DNA of 64,000 nt, taken from Proteocatella sp041738345 (GTDB taxonomy: Bacteria; Bacillota; Clostridia; Peptostreptococcales; Filifactoraceae). Shown one piece after another: positions 7,735 to 16,899 of this stretch (within the stretch, counting starts at the first letter, position 1; every line of letters starts with the position of its first letter). The stretch is from assembly GCA_041738345.1 (NCBI GenBank), contig JBGSPX010000037.1, positions 62,001 through 126,000 on the forward strand, given 5' to 3'. Under the pieces are notes generated by a model. The model was not told the DNA's origin. It saw nothing but the letters and a program-made list of their open reading frames with translations, and made no database searches. A program made the position numbers and the translations under genes.

Positions 7735-8967
7735 ATGGAAAATCTAAAGACTACAGAATCAATAAATTTTAAAAAATACTATCCTACCGCATTTATAATG
7801 TATATAAGCTTTTTTATACACGGAATCGGTGTGTCTATCTTAGGACAATATAAACAAAATTTTGCAGGTCAATGGGGAAGTGAAAAACTTGCAGATGGTA
7901 CTTTTGATGTAGGAAGCGTACTTATTGTAATTGCAGCCTTGGGACTTGGTAGACTTATAACGCTTCCTATTTCTGGCCCTATTTCAGATAAATTTGGAAG
8001 AAAAGCTTCTGCACTTACTGGTATCGTATGTTATGCCGTTTATTTCATCGGAATTGTATTTTCTCCAAATATGTATGTTGCGTATGCATTTGCAATAGTT
8101 GGTGGAGCTGCAAACTCATTTATTGATACAGGTGTAATCCCTGCCTGCCTTGAAATTCTAGTTGAATCTAGTGGCCTTGCTACTATATTTACAAAATTAG
8201 CGGTATCGCTAGGCCAATTAGCACTGCCTACTATGATTGGATTTGTAGCTGCAAATCAGCTTTCATTTAAAAGTATATTCTATCTTATGGCCGCACTTAT
8301 AATTATAGATGGTATTCTTATAGCATTTATGCCTCTTCCACCAATGAACAGCAATGTGAAAAAAGGCGCTACAGAAAATACTAAAATAAAATTTACACCA
8401 GCAAGTATTGCACTTATTGCTATTGGATTCACTTGTACTTCTACATTCCAACTTTGGCTTAACTGTAACCAAGAGTTTGGAAAAATGGTAGGTATGGCTG
8501 ACCCAAGTAAAATCCAATCTTACTATTCTTCAGGTACTATACTAGCAGTGCTATTTACAGCATTTCTTGTTAAACGTAATGTAAAAGCTGTTAAAATTCT
8601 AGTTGTATATCCTGCAATTGCTACTATTATGCTTACTATAGTTTATCTTGTAAAAACTCCTGCAATATGCCTTATTGGTGGATTTGTAATAGGATTCTCA
8701 GCAGCAGGTGGAGTGCTTCAAATGGCTACTGCAACTGCAAATGATATGTTCCCTACTAACAAAGGAAAAATCACTTCTATTATAATGATTGCTTCAAGTC
8801 TTGCAAACTATATAATCTTAAATATAGCTGGAATTATAACAAAAAATGGAGGCTTAAATGGGCCTATGTATGTTATACTTCTAAATATAGCTATAACTGT
8901 AGTGGGTGTACTTCTAGCACTATTTGTAAATATTCAATACAAACAAAATAAAATTTCATTAAACTAA
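7735..8967 (+). CDS. MFS transporter, YdiM/YdiN-like
   Basis: A 410-residue integral membrane protein with about 12 hydrophobic segments and the MFS loop signature ISDKFGRKASALTG after the second segment (about residues 80-95). GGAGG lies 5 bases before the ATG. It sits between ydiB and aroD with short gaps, as the putative carriers YdiM/YdiN do in E. coli. It probably moves shikimate, quinate or a product of their metabolism; direction and substrate are inference. Confidence 0.88.
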   Translation: MENLKTTESINFKKYYPTAFIMYISFFIHGIGVSILGQYKQNFAGQWGSEKLADGTFDVGSVLIVIAALGLGRLITLPISGPISDKFGRKASALTGIVCYAVYFIGIVFSPNMYVAYAFAIVGGAANSFIDTGVIPACLEILVESSGLATIFTKLAVSLGQLALPTMIGFVAANQLSFKSIFYLMAALIIIDGILIAFMPLPPMNSNVKKGATENTKIKFTPASIALIAIGFTCTSTFQLWLNCNQEFGKMVGMADPSKIQSYYSSGTILAVLFTAFLVKRNVKAVKILVVYPAIATIMLTIVYLVKTPAICLIGGFVIGFSAAGGVLQMATATANDMFPTNKGKITSIIMIASSLANYIILNIAGIITKNGGLNGPMYVILLNIAITVVGVLLALFVNIQYKQNKISLN

Positions 8968-8985
8968 TTAAATCAAGGAGATACA

Positions 8986-9747
8986 ATGAATACTGTTAAA
9001 ATAAAAAATATAGAAATCGGAGCAGGCATGCCTAAAATATGTGTTCCTATAGTAGCTATTTCAAAAGCGGATATTCTTAAGGAAGCTGAATATATAAAAA
9101 CTATAAAGGCTGATATTGTAGAATGGAGAGCTGATTGGTTTGAAAATGTATTTGATATCGAGAAAGTAAAAGAAGTACTTTCTGATTTAAACAATATTTT
9201 AGGTGATATTCCTCTTCTATTTACTTTCAGAACTAAAAAAGAAGGCGGCGAAAAGGAAATTGAGCTTGAGTTTTATGCTGAGCTAAATATAGCTGCTGCA
9301 AATACTGAGTTTGTAGATATGATAGATGTTGAAATTTTTTCGGGTGATGCTATAGTTTCAAATATAATTGAAGCAGTACACTTAGCGGGCAAAAAAATAA
9401 TCGCTTCTAATCATGACTTCTTTGCTACTCCTGATAAGAATGATATCATCTCAAGATTAGTAAAAATGCAAAATATGGGTGCAGATATATCTAAAATCGC
9501 AGTTATGCCTAATAGCAAAAAAGATGTACTTACGCTTTTAGCTGCAACAGAAGAAATGGTGTCTGAGCATGCAACTACTCCTGTGGTTACTATGTCTATG
9601 GGTGGAAAAGGCTTAATCAGCAGATTATCTGGCGAAGTATTTGGTTCTGCAATTACTTTTGGGGCGGCTAAAAAAGCTTCTGCTCCTGGTCAAATCGCTG
9701 TAGCTGAATTATATAGCGTTTTAGATACAATACATCAAAGTATGTAG
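8986..9747 (+). CDS. aroD: 3-Dehydroquinate dehydratase, type I
   Basis: The 253-residue enzyme converts 3-dehydroquinate to 3-dehydroshikimate through a Schiff base. The catalytic lysine is K170 in KIAVMP and the general base is H143 in ASNHDF, at the same numbering as the E. coli enzyme. VEWRADWFE near 45-53 and the C-terminal loop (SAPGQI) are also conserved. AGGAG precedes the ATG. The gene links the quinate branch to the shikimate branch, so with ydiB it could interconvert quinate, dehydroquinate, dehydroshikimate and shikimate. Confidence 0.96.
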   Translation: MNTVKIKNIEIGAGMPKICVPIVAISKADILKEAEYIKTIKADIVEWRADWFENVFDIEKVKEVLSDLNNILGDIPLLFTFRTKKEGGEKEIELEFYAELNIAAANTEFVDMIDVEIFSGDAIVSNIIEAVHLAGKKIIASNHDFFATPDKNDIISRLVKMQNMGADISKIAVMPNSKKDVLTLLAATEEMVSEHATTPVVTMSMGGKGLISRLSGEVFGSAITFGAAKKASAPGQIAVAELYSVLDTIHQSM

Positions 9748-9775
9748 TTTTAATTTTTAGAAAGGAAGTTTCCAT

Positions 9776-10261
9776 ATGATTAAATGGCTTGATAAAAACT
9801 TTGAAGAATTTCTTCTAACTATACTGTTATTCTTAATGACTATTATTATGGGAATTCAGGTTTTCTCCAGATATATTTTAGGACATTCCCTTACATGGTC
9901 TGAAGAACTTACAAGATATTTATTCATATGGTCTTCCTTTTTAAGTATAAGCTACTGTACTAGAAAATGTATATCAATCAAGATTGAGCAATTTCTACAT
10001 AAGTTCTCTACTAAAGATCAGATTCTTTTAAAAATAGTGAATCACCTTATTGAAATCACCTTGTTTTTATACCTTATACCTGCGGCGTTTCTTTATGTAA
10101 AGGCCGCAGTTGTAAGTGAACAAGTAAGTCCTGCACTTGGAATTCCAATGTATCTGATTCAAATCGCTCCTTTAGTTGGATTTTCACTCGTAGTTTTAAG
10201 GATTATACAAAGAATTTTTATAGAATCTTTAAAATTAGTAAGTCTTCAAAAAGGAGAATAA
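9776..10261 (+). CDS. TRAP transporter small membrane subunit (DctQ type)
   Basis: 161 residues with four hydrophobic segments and the DctQ signature SLTWSEELTRYLFIWSSF (residues 39-56). It is the small permease of a tripartite ATP-independent periplasmic transporter and works with the next two genes. Start at ATG 9776 with AAAGGAAG upstream. Two bases separate it from the large subunit, so they are co-translated. Confidence 0.93.
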   Translation: MIKWLDKNFEEFLLTILLFLMTIIMGIQVFSRYILGHSLTWSEELTRYLFIWSSFLSISYCTRKCISIKIEQFLHKFSTKDQILLKIVNHLIEITLFLYLIPAAFLYVKAAVVSEQVSPALGIPMYLIQIAPLVGFSLVVLRIIQRIFIESLKLVSLQKGE

Positions 10262-10263
10262 AA

Positions 10264-11553
10264 ATGACATCAATTTTAATACTTATAACTTTTATTTTAT
10301 GTATACTTATTGCTATTCCTATATCTATATCTTTGGGAATAGCCTCTGTACTTCCAAAAATTTTAGACCCTTCTTTTACTGCAAGTGGACAGTTTATAAT
10401 TCGATCAATGGTCGGTGGTATAGATAGTTTTCCACTGCTTGCGGTTCCAATGTTTGTGCTTTCTGGAATTATAATGGCAAGAGGCGGTATATCAAAAAAA
10501 ATATTTGATGTTTTTGCTTTCTTTTTTGGTAAATTTACTGCGGGAATTCCATGTGCTGTAGTTGCTACCTGTCTATTTTTTGGAGCTATATCAGGTTCTG
10601 CTCCTGCTACGGTAGCGGCCGTAGGGAGTATGACTATTCCTGTGCTTTTAAATCTAGGTTATGATAAAAATTTCAGCACCGCTATAGTTGCGGTTTCAGG
10701 AGGAATCGGAGTTATAATTCCGCCAAGTATTCCATTTATAATGTATGGCATGGTTTCAGGTGAATCGGTAAGCAAATTATTTACTGCGGGAATTGTTCCA
10801 GGATTATTAATTGCACTAGTTCTTATGCTCTACTGCATTTACTACTGCAAAAAACATGGTGAAGATAGACTTCTTATAGGTTCTGTAATTGATGAACTTC
10901 ATGATAAAGGCTACTTAGCTCTTATTAAAGACAGTTTTTTTGCATTAATGACTCCTATAATTGTACTTGGCTGTATATATACTGGAATCACCTCTCCAAC
11001 TGAAGCCGCTGTAATATCTGTATTTTACGCAATATTTGTCAGTACAGTTATTTACAAAAATCTTGATATAAAGCAGCTTATTGATATATTTGTTGAAGCC
11101 GTAAGAACCTATAGTCCTCTACTGTTTATTTTGGCAGCTTCAATGGCATTTTCAAGAATTTTAACCTTGATGCAGCTTCCACAGGTAATATCTGAATTTA
11201 TACTATCTAATCTAAGTAATAAATTCTTATTTTTACTAATTATAAATTTATTATTATTAGTGGTTGGTATGATTATGGATACTACTCCGGCAATCCTTAT
11301 ATTAACCCCTATATTAATGCCTATAATTCAAGGGTTTGGAATCAATCCTATTCATTTTGGAATTATAATGGTAGTTAATCTTGCGGTAGGTTTTGTTACC
11401 CCACCTATAGGTGTAAATCTATTTGTAGCTAGTTCTTTGACGGATATTCCTGTTATTGATATTGCAAAAAAAGCAGTTCCTATGATTTTATGCTTCTTGT
11501 TTGCTTTGATGCTTATAACGATTTTTCCTAGTATAAGCTTAGGTCTTTTATAA
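10264..11553 (+). CDS. TRAP transporter large membrane subunit (DctM type)
   Basis: 429 residues, very hydrophobic, about 12 membrane segments. It shows the DctM features: FPLLAVPMFVLSG early, GAISGSAPATVAAVGSM and IPPSIPFIMYG in the centre, and GFVTPPIGVNLFVA near the end. It is the cation-coupled channel of the TRAP system. AAAGGAG precedes the ATG. Its place in the operon with ydiB and aroD suggests a hydroaromatic carboxylate as substrate. Confidence 0.95.
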   Translation: MTSILILITFILCILIAIPISISLGIASVLPKILDPSFTASGQFIIRSMVGGIDSFPLLAVPMFVLSGIIMARGGISKKIFDVFAFFFGKFTAGIPCAVVATCLFFGAISGSAPATVAAVGSMTIPVLLNLGYDKNFSTAIVAVSGGIGVIIPPSIPFIMYGMVSGESVSKLFTAGIVPGLLIALVLMLYCIYYCKKHGEDRLLIGSVIDELHDKGYLALIKDSFFALMTPIIVLGCIYTGITSPTEAAVISVFYAIFVSTVIYKNLDIKQLIDIFVEAVRTYSPLLFILAASMAFSRILTLMQLPQVISEFILSNLSNKFLFLLIINLLLLVVGMIMDTTPAILILTPILMPIIQGFGINPIHFGIIMVVNLAVGFVTPPIGVNLFVASSLTDIPVIDIAKKAVPMILCFLFALMLITIFPSISLGLL

Positions 11554-11574
11554 TTTTGAAACGGATGGAGATTT

Positions 11575-12585
11575 ATGTATAAATTTAAAAAACTATTTAT
11601 TTTGATTTTATTTATGATAGCTATAATAACGGGTATATCTTTAAATGCCAAAAAAATGGATATAAAGACATACTCTCTGCCACTTGCTACTGCAAGTCCT
11701 GAAGATACAGTCACGCAAATATATGCTGAAGCGTTTTCTAAAGAAGTTTACAATTTAAGTCAAGGTAAAATGAAGATACAAATATATCCAAATAGCACCT
11801 TAGGTGGTGATAGAGAGTTACTTGAGAGTTGTGCAAGTGGTGATATTCCATTTGTAATTCAAAATACTGCTCCTCAAGTAGGTTTTATGAATAAGCTCTC
11901 GATATTTGACCTTCCCTGTGCATTTGATGATATAGAAAAAGCAAGACTTACAGTGGATAGTCCTGATTTTTTAAATAAAATAGAAGTGGTATACGAAGAT
12001 GCTGGCTATAAACTTTTAGGATATGCGGACCAAGGCTTTAGAGTACTATCTACAAATAAAAAAATAACATCATTAACTGACTACAAAGGGCTTAAAATAA
12101 GAACTATGGAAAATCCAAACCATATTAAATTCTGGACTTCACTAAGTGCTAACCCAACGCCGATGTCTTTTAATGAAGTATATATAGGACTTCAGCAGGG
12201 CACTATAGATGCACAGGAAAATCCTTATGAGGTTATTGTTTCTAGTAAATTATACGAACAGCAGAAATATGTAATAGAAACTAATCATCTTCCCCACTTT
12301 ATATCACTAATTGTAAATCTGGATTTTTATAATGACTTATCTTCCCAAGAAAAACTCATCATTGATAAAGCCTCATATACTGCAAAACTATATGCTAGAA
12401 AAGCTTCTGATGATAGAATAAATGAAAAAATTGATGTAATAAAAAATAGTGGAACTGAAATAGTTCCACTGCCAAAAGAAATTCAAGTTGATATGAAGAA
12501 TAATTCTAAACATATATATTCTGAAATACAAACTCAAGTTGGAAATGCAATTTATGATGCATATCTAAAGCAGCCTACAGCTTAA
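11575..12585 (+). CDS. TRAP transporter solute-binding protein (DctP type)
   Basis: 336 residues with a hydrophobic N-terminal signal segment (7-24) and the extracytoplasmic DctP fold: YPNSTLGGDRELLE (71-84), YADQGFRVLSTNK, and GLKIRTMENP with R176, the arginine that binds the substrate carboxylate in this family. No lipobox cysteine is evident, so it is either secreted or anchored by an uncleaved signal. It ends tail-to-tail with the chorismate mutase/shikimate kinase gene, overlapping by 11 bases, with no terminator visible between them. Confidence 0.94.
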   Translation: MYKFKKLFILILFMIAIITGISLNAKKMDIKTYSLPLATASPEDTVTQIYAEAFSKEVYNLSQGKMKIQIYPNSTLGGDRELLESCASGDIPFVIQNTAPQVGFMNKLSIFDLPCAFDDIEKARLTVDSPDFLNKIEVVYEDAGYKLLGYADQGFRVLSTNKKITSLTDYKGLKIRTMENPNHIKFWTSLSANPTPMSFNEVYIGLQQGTIDAQENPYEVIVSSKLYEQQKYVIETNHLPHFISLIVNLDFYNDLSSQEKLIIDKASYTAKLYARKASDDRINEKIDVIKNSGTEIVPLPKEIQVDMKNNSKHIYSEIQTQVGNAIYDAYLKQPTA

Positions 12586-13366
12586 CGCTTAAGGTTGCTA
12601 TTATTTTGTCTACTATATGCTCAAAAGTATTATCATTTTTCACCCTATAATCGCATGAATTTTCGTATATAGACTTTCTTTCTTCATATAGTTTAAAAAG
12701 TCTTTCTTTTCCTTCTAACAGAAGTGGCCTATGTGACACATCTATATCTTTTATTATGGTTTCTACGTCTCTATCGATATAGATTATTGTGCCATAGGTT
12801 TTTAAAAGACTTACATTTTCTTCTCTTGTAATTATACCGCCACCTGTTGAAATCACTCTAGGTGAAAGTTTTACTGCATCTCTAAGTGCTTCTGATTCTA
12901 GTTTTCTAAAGTGAGCCTCGCCTTTTTTAAACATAGCTTCTATGCTTGAATGATTTTTTTCTTTTATATAGCTATCTAAATCTATAAATTCCATATTAAG
13001 TTTTTGTGAAAGTAATTTTCCTATAGTAGTTTTTCCAGCTCCTGGCATACCAATTAAAAATATATGCTTTTTTAGAAGATTTCCTTCGCAAGATACCATA
13101 TATTCTTTTTGGTATTCTTTGCTAAGTTCCATTAAGTTTTTGAAATAAGCTTCTGCATAAGGCAGCAAATCTGCTTTTTTTATTTCTTTTGAAATTTTTT
13201 CTAAGATTGTATCTTCTCTTGAATTATTGAGGATTGGGATATTATGTTCTTTTTTGAAAAGGGCTACATTTTCTACTACTTTCATCCTTTGTTCAAAGAG
13301 TTTTAAAAGCTGTGAATCTATAGTATCTATTTCTTTTCTAAGCTGATTTAATTTTTCTGTTTCCAT
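12575..13366 (-). CDS. aroK: Chorismate mutase - shikimate kinase fusion
   Basis: 263 residues with two enzymes in one chain. Residues 1-88 are an AroQ-type chorismate mutase (QLRKEIDTIDSQLLKLFEQR, then VALFKKEHNIPILNNSRE). Residues 100-263 are shikimate kinase with Walker A GMPGAGKTT at 106-114, FIDLDSYI, STGGGI at 173-178 and the lid arginine in HRPLL. It should phosphorylate shikimate and also convert chorismate to prephenate. It overlaps the end of aroC by 19 bases and is last of the aroA-aroC-aroK run. Such fusions occur in some Clostridia. Confidence 0.93.
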   Translation of the reverse strand: METEKLNQLRKEIDTIDSQLLKLFEQRMKVVENVALFKKEHNIPILNNSREDTILEKISKEIKKADLLPYAEAYFKNLMELSKEYQKEYMVSCEGNLLKKHIFLIGMPGAGKTTIGKLLSQKLNMEFIDLDSYIKEKNHSSIEAMFKKGEAHFRKLESEALRDAVKLSPRVISTGGGIITREENVSLLKTYGTIIYIDRDVETIIKDIDVSHRPLLLEGKERLFKLYEERKSIYENSCDYRVKNDNTFEHIVDKIIATLSVKL

Positions 13367-14448
13367 TTATTATTCTCCATAATTAAGTCTAAAATTGCAA
13401 TTGCCGCCATTGATTCTACTACAGGAACGGCTCTTTGCACTATACAGGGGTCATGTCTTCCTTCTATCTTTAGAGCTACATTTTCACCTTGTTCTATATC
13501 TACAGTTCTTTGTGTTTTTGAAATTGAAGGGGTAGGTTTAAGTGCAGTTTTAAATATTATTGGCATACCATTACTAAGTCCACCTTGGATTCCACCATTA
13601 TGGTTTGTGTAGGTTTTTACTTCGCCGTTTTCGATGTAAAGTTCATCGTTTGCCTTACTACCTCTGAGTTTTGTAAGTTCAAACCCACTTCCAAATTCTA
13701 CGCCTTTTACTGCGGGAATAGAAAATAGTAGGCTTGAGAGTCTGCTTTCTACTGAATCAAAAAACGGATCTCCTATTCCAACTATTTTGTTTAAAATAAC
13801 GGTTTCGACAATGCCGCCTACGGAATCGCCCTCTTCTTTAGCATCTAAAATTGCCTGCTTCATCTGCTCGCCTTTTTCTGCTGAAACTACAGGAAAGTCC
13901 ATTTCTAAAAGTTCTTCTAGGTTTTTTCTCTCTATATTTACATAATCAAAGGCTTGGTCTTTGATATTTTCTATGCTAAGTATATGACTTGCAATATATA
14001 TTTCATTTTGCATAAGAAGCTGTTTGGCGACTGCTCCTGCAAACACTATAGCGGCTGTAATTCTCCCTGAAAAATGGCCGCCACCTCTATAGTCATTTGA
14101 GCCATCATATTTAATAGAAGCTGGATAATCCGCATGTGAAGGTCTTGGCTTGGTTTTTATGCTAGAATAGTCCTTTGAAACCGTATTTGTATTTTTTATG
14201 AGCGCCGTAAGTGGTGAGCCTGTCGTTTTTCCTTCAAAAAAACCGCTTATTATCTCGGCTTCGTCTTTTTCTTTTCTTTTTGTAGAAAATTCATTTTTCC
14301 CTGGAGCTCTTCTTGCCATCTCTTTTTTTACTAAATCCATATCTAGTTTAAAGCCTGTGGGAAGTCCGTTTAGCGTTATCCCTAGCGCTTCTCCATGTGA
14401 TTCTCCAAATATCGATATCTGAAAATTTTTACCTGTTATTCCGCTCAT
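13348..14448 (-). CDS. aroC: Chorismate synthase
   Basis: 366 residues; makes chorismate from EPSP with reduced FMN. Conserved stretches are FGESHGEALG near the start, MARRAPG, RPGH-type motif (RPSHADYPAS), the GGGHFSGRITAA signature and RHDPCIVQRAVPVVE. The longest frame opens 24 codons earlier, but GGAGG 8 bases before the ATG at 14448 and the family N-terminus MSGITGKNF set this start. It overlaps aroA by 20 bases and aroK by 19, which indicates coupled translation. Confidence 0.95.
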   Translation of the reverse strand: MSGITGKNFQISIFGESHGEALGITLNGLPTGFKLDMDLVKKEMARRAPGKNEFSTKRKEKDEAEIISGFFEGKTTGSPLTALIKNTNTVSKDYSSIKTKPRPSHADYPASIKYDGSNDYRGGGHFSGRITAAIVFAGAVAKQLLMQNEIYIASHILSIENIKDQAFDYVNIERKNLEELLEMDFPVVSAEKGEQMKQAILDAKEEGDSVGGIVETVILNKIVGIGDPFFDSVESRLSSLLFSIPAVKGVEFGSGFELTKLRGSKANDELYIENGEVKTYTNHNGGIQGGLSNGMPIIFKTALKPTPSISKTQRTVDIEQGENVALKIEGRHDPCIVQRAVPVVESMAAIAILDLIMENNKWKQKN

Positions 14449-15715
14449 CAAATTTTCCTCCAAGCATTTTAAAATCTTCCCAAAAATGAGGATATGATTT
14501 TTTGACACATTCGCTTCCAATTATTGTAAGCGCTGAACTACATCTTGTAGACGCTATTGCAAGTGCCATTGCGATTCTATGGTCATTCCAACTTTGCACA
14601 ATGCCTCCGCTAAGTTCCTCTACGCCTTCTATCTCAAGCCCGTCTTCAAATTCTGTTATTTTTGCCCCAAGTTTATTTAATTCGCAGCTAATAGCTTTTA
14701 GTCTATCTGATTCTTTGATTCTTACTCTTGCGGCATTTATTATTTTTGTCTTTCCTTGATTAAAGCTTGCTAGCACGGCAAGTATCGGTACTAAATCGGG
14801 ACAGTTTTTTACATCTATTACTATAGTTTCCCCTTGGTTTGCGCTATACTTTTCTACTATATTTAAAATTACGCTATCTGACTGTTTGGAATTTATGTTC
14901 ATATTTTTACAGCTGACTTTATTTCCTATAGCGTCTGCTACTATCCAAAACGCCGCCTGTGAAAAATCTGATTCTACTTTATAGTCGCAATTTTTATAGT
15001 ACTGAGAGCCTTTTATTTTGAATTTACGGTAAGCTTGATTTTCTGCAAAAACGCCAAAGTCCTTCATCACATCGAGGGTCAAATCAACATATGCTTTTGA
15101 TTCTAGTTCTGAGGTAAGGATTATTTCTGAATCGCCCTCAAGCCTTGGAAGTGCAAAAAGCAGTCCAGTTACAAACTGGGAGCTTATATCTCCTCTAAGC
15201 TCATATGTGCCTGAACTTAGGCTTCCCGAAACGGTAAGTGGCAGTTTATTATCTTTAAATGTATAGGATATACTGTATTTGTCAAATATATCTAGATATG
15301 GGTCTATCGGTCTTTCTACAAGCCTTCCTCTTCCTAAAAAGGTAGTTTCTTTAAAGGCAGTTTCCTTATCTGAAAGTAGGGCAAGTGGAATTAAGAATCT
15401 AAGGGTTGAGCCTGATTCTATACAATCTATAGTGTTTTCTAATTTTTTATAGCCCCCTAAAATTTCTAACGACATTTTCAAATCATGATTATCTAAATTG
15501 CTATTTGAGGCTTTATTCTCTTTTATTTCTGCACCAAAGGCTTTCATTCCTGAAATTGTAGCCTTCATATCATCTGACATAATAAAATTATTTATTGTGC
15601 TTTTCCCCTCTGACAGTGAGGCGCATATTATCGCTCTATGACACAGGCTTTTTGAGGGCGGAGGTTCAATTTCTCCTATAAGCTTTGATGGAATTATTTT
15701 TATACTATTAGGCAT
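14429..15715 (-). CDS. aroA: EPSP synthase (3-phosphoshikimate 1-carboxyvinyltransferase)
   Basis: 428 residues; adds enolpyruvate to shikimate-3-phosphate. Motifs are EPPPSKSLCHRA at 17-28 (catalytic lysine in PSKS), ESGSTLRFL near 97-105, DISSQFVTGLL, SDFSQAAFW and RIKESDRL, ending WNDHRIAMALA. The phosphoenolpyruvate loop reads SGSTLRF, where the E. coli class I enzyme has AGTAMRP, so the Pro101 position is Phe. It heads the aroA-aroC-aroK overlap group; UPF0316 lies 11 bases upstream. aroB and DAHP synthase are not in the window. Confidence 0.95.
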   Translation of the reverse strand: MPNSIKIIPSKLIGEIEPPPSKSLCHRAIICASLSEGKSTINNFIMSDDMKATISGMKAFGAEIKENKASNSNLDNHDLKMSLEILGGYKKLENTIDCIESGSTLRFLIPLALLSDKETAFKETTFLGRGRLVERPIDPYLDIFDKYSISYTFKDNKLPLTVSGSLSSGTYELRGDISSQFVTGLLFALPRLEGDSEIILTSELESKAYVDLTLDVMKDFGVFAENQAYRKFKIKGSQYYKNCDYKVESDFSQAAFWIVADAIGNKVSCKNMNINSKQSDSVILNIVEKYSANQGETIVIDVKNCPDLVPILAVLASFNQGKTKIINAARVRIKESDRLKAISCELNKLGAKITEFEDGLEIEGVEELSGGIVQSWNDHRIAMALAIASTRCSSALTIIGSECVKKSYPHFWEDFKMLGGKFDERNNR

Positions 15716-15726
15716 ATTCTACCTCT

Positions 15727-16248
15727 TTATTTTTTGGAAGAAGTTACATAACCTCCACTATATGAGGTTATATCGTTTACATTTACAAATGCATTTATTT
15801 TATTGGTTTGCAGATAATTATAAAGTTCGTTTACGCGTTTTCGCTTTGCAGTTATTAAAATCATTTTTCGTTCTCCGTCTCGTCCTTCTCCGATAAAGGT
15901 AGTAACTCCAAAATGAAGACTTCTAAGTTCATCGATTACATAATAATAATCTGGATGGATTATCATTCTTATCTGAACGTCTCCAAAGGCAAGTCTTCTT
16001 TCTATTTTTGTACCTATATAGTTTCCAAGTGAGAATCCTATCGCATACGCTATTAGATAATACCACTGACCTAAGTTAGTAACCACATCCGATAGAACCT
16101 TTGTATATATTAATATTTCAAAAAAACCTATAAATGCTGCGGTTTTAGCTTTTCCTTTTGTAATAAGAATAGTTCTAGTTGTAGCTAATGAAACGTCTAT
16201 TATTCTCATAGACATTATAAATAAACAATCAAATATTATTTTTTCCAT
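15727..16248 (-). CDS. UPF0316 membrane protein with DUF2179 domain
   Basis: 173 residues with three hydrophobic segments in the first 85 residues and a cytoplasmic C-terminal DUF2179-like part (about 88-165, VIDELRSLHFGVTTFIGEGRDGERKMILITAKRK). It matches the UPF0316/YebE group of Firmicutes, of unknown function. GGAG precedes the ATG. It lies between the dUTPase and aroA genes in the same direction. Confidence 0.88.
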   Translation of the reverse strand: MEKIIFDCLFIMSMRIIDVSLATTRTILITKGKAKTAAFIGFFEILIYTKVLSDVVTNLGQWYYLIAYAIGFSLGNYIGTKIERRLAFGDVQIRMIIHPDYYYVIDELRSLHFGVTTFIGEGRDGERKMILITAKRKRVNELYNYLQTNKINAFVNVNDITSYSGGYVTSSKK

Positions 16249-16259
16249 AAAACTCCTCC

Positions 16260-16772
16260 TTATATTATGTTAGTACTGCCAAAACCATCATTCATTCTTT
16301 CTGATTTAAATTCTAAGAGTGATTTATAATCTAATTCATGTACTTCTGTTTTTGGAACTGGTAAGAGGATGGCCTGCGCTACCGCTTTAGTATAGTCATA
16401 CTCAATAATATTATGTGTTTTTATAAGTTCTTCATATGCTTTTGTAATTTTAAATTCACTTTTCACTATTATTACTGGCATTGTAGAATGATTTGTTATT
16501 GGAAGCAACCACTCGCCTCTATATCCGCTATCTATAACGCCTGATCTTTGTCCAAGTCCAATTGAACCCGTAGAACCTCTCTCTTTTACTATAAAACAAT
16601 ACTCTTCCTCAAAACAACTTGCTATTCCTGTTGGAATTTTTACAGTTTCATTAGGATTTATCATAATATAATCTTCTTCGAAACAGGGAAATATATCATA
16701 TCCCGCATCTTCTAGTCTCTTTTTTGGAATTATCGCATTTTTTTTTGTCTTTGCAAAATATATTTTTATCAT
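16260..16772 (-). CDS. dut: dUTP diphosphatase, trimeric type
   Basis: 170 residues with all five dUTPase motifs in order: DAGYDIF (22-28), KERGSTGSIGL, GVIDSGYRGEW, AVAQAILLPV and the C-terminal RMNDGFGST arm. It hydrolyses dUTP to dUMP. The chain is longer than the usual 140-150 residues because of an insert between motifs 3 and 4 (about 100-130). The start at 16772 has a weak ribosome site (GGGAATAA). Confidence 0.88.
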   Translation of the reverse strand: MIKIYFAKTKKNAIIPKKRLEDAGYDIFPCFEEDYIMINPNETVKIPTGIASCFEEEYCFIVKERGSTGSIGLGQRSGVIDSGYRGEWLLPITNHSTMPVIIVKSEFKITKAYEELIKTHNIIEYDYTKAVAQAILLPVPKTEVHELDYKSLLEFKSERMNDGFGSTNII

Positions 16773-16802
16773 ATTTATTCCCTTTCCATAATGATATACA
16801 AC

Positions 16803-16844
16803 AAAAACTCCACTCTTTTTTGTATAATTTAGAGTGAAGTTTTT
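16803..16844 (-). terminator. Terminator of the transketolase genes
   Basis: Arms at 16803-16815 and 16832-16844 (13 bases, one G-U pair on the minus strand) enclose a 16-base loop. On the minus strand the stem ends in TTTTTG. It lies between the transketolase stop and the dUTPase start. Confidence 0.7.
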
Positions 16845-16899
16845 GGCTTTAAATTTAAAATCTATACTGTTTTAAAACTATTCTAGAGTTTTTAAATGC

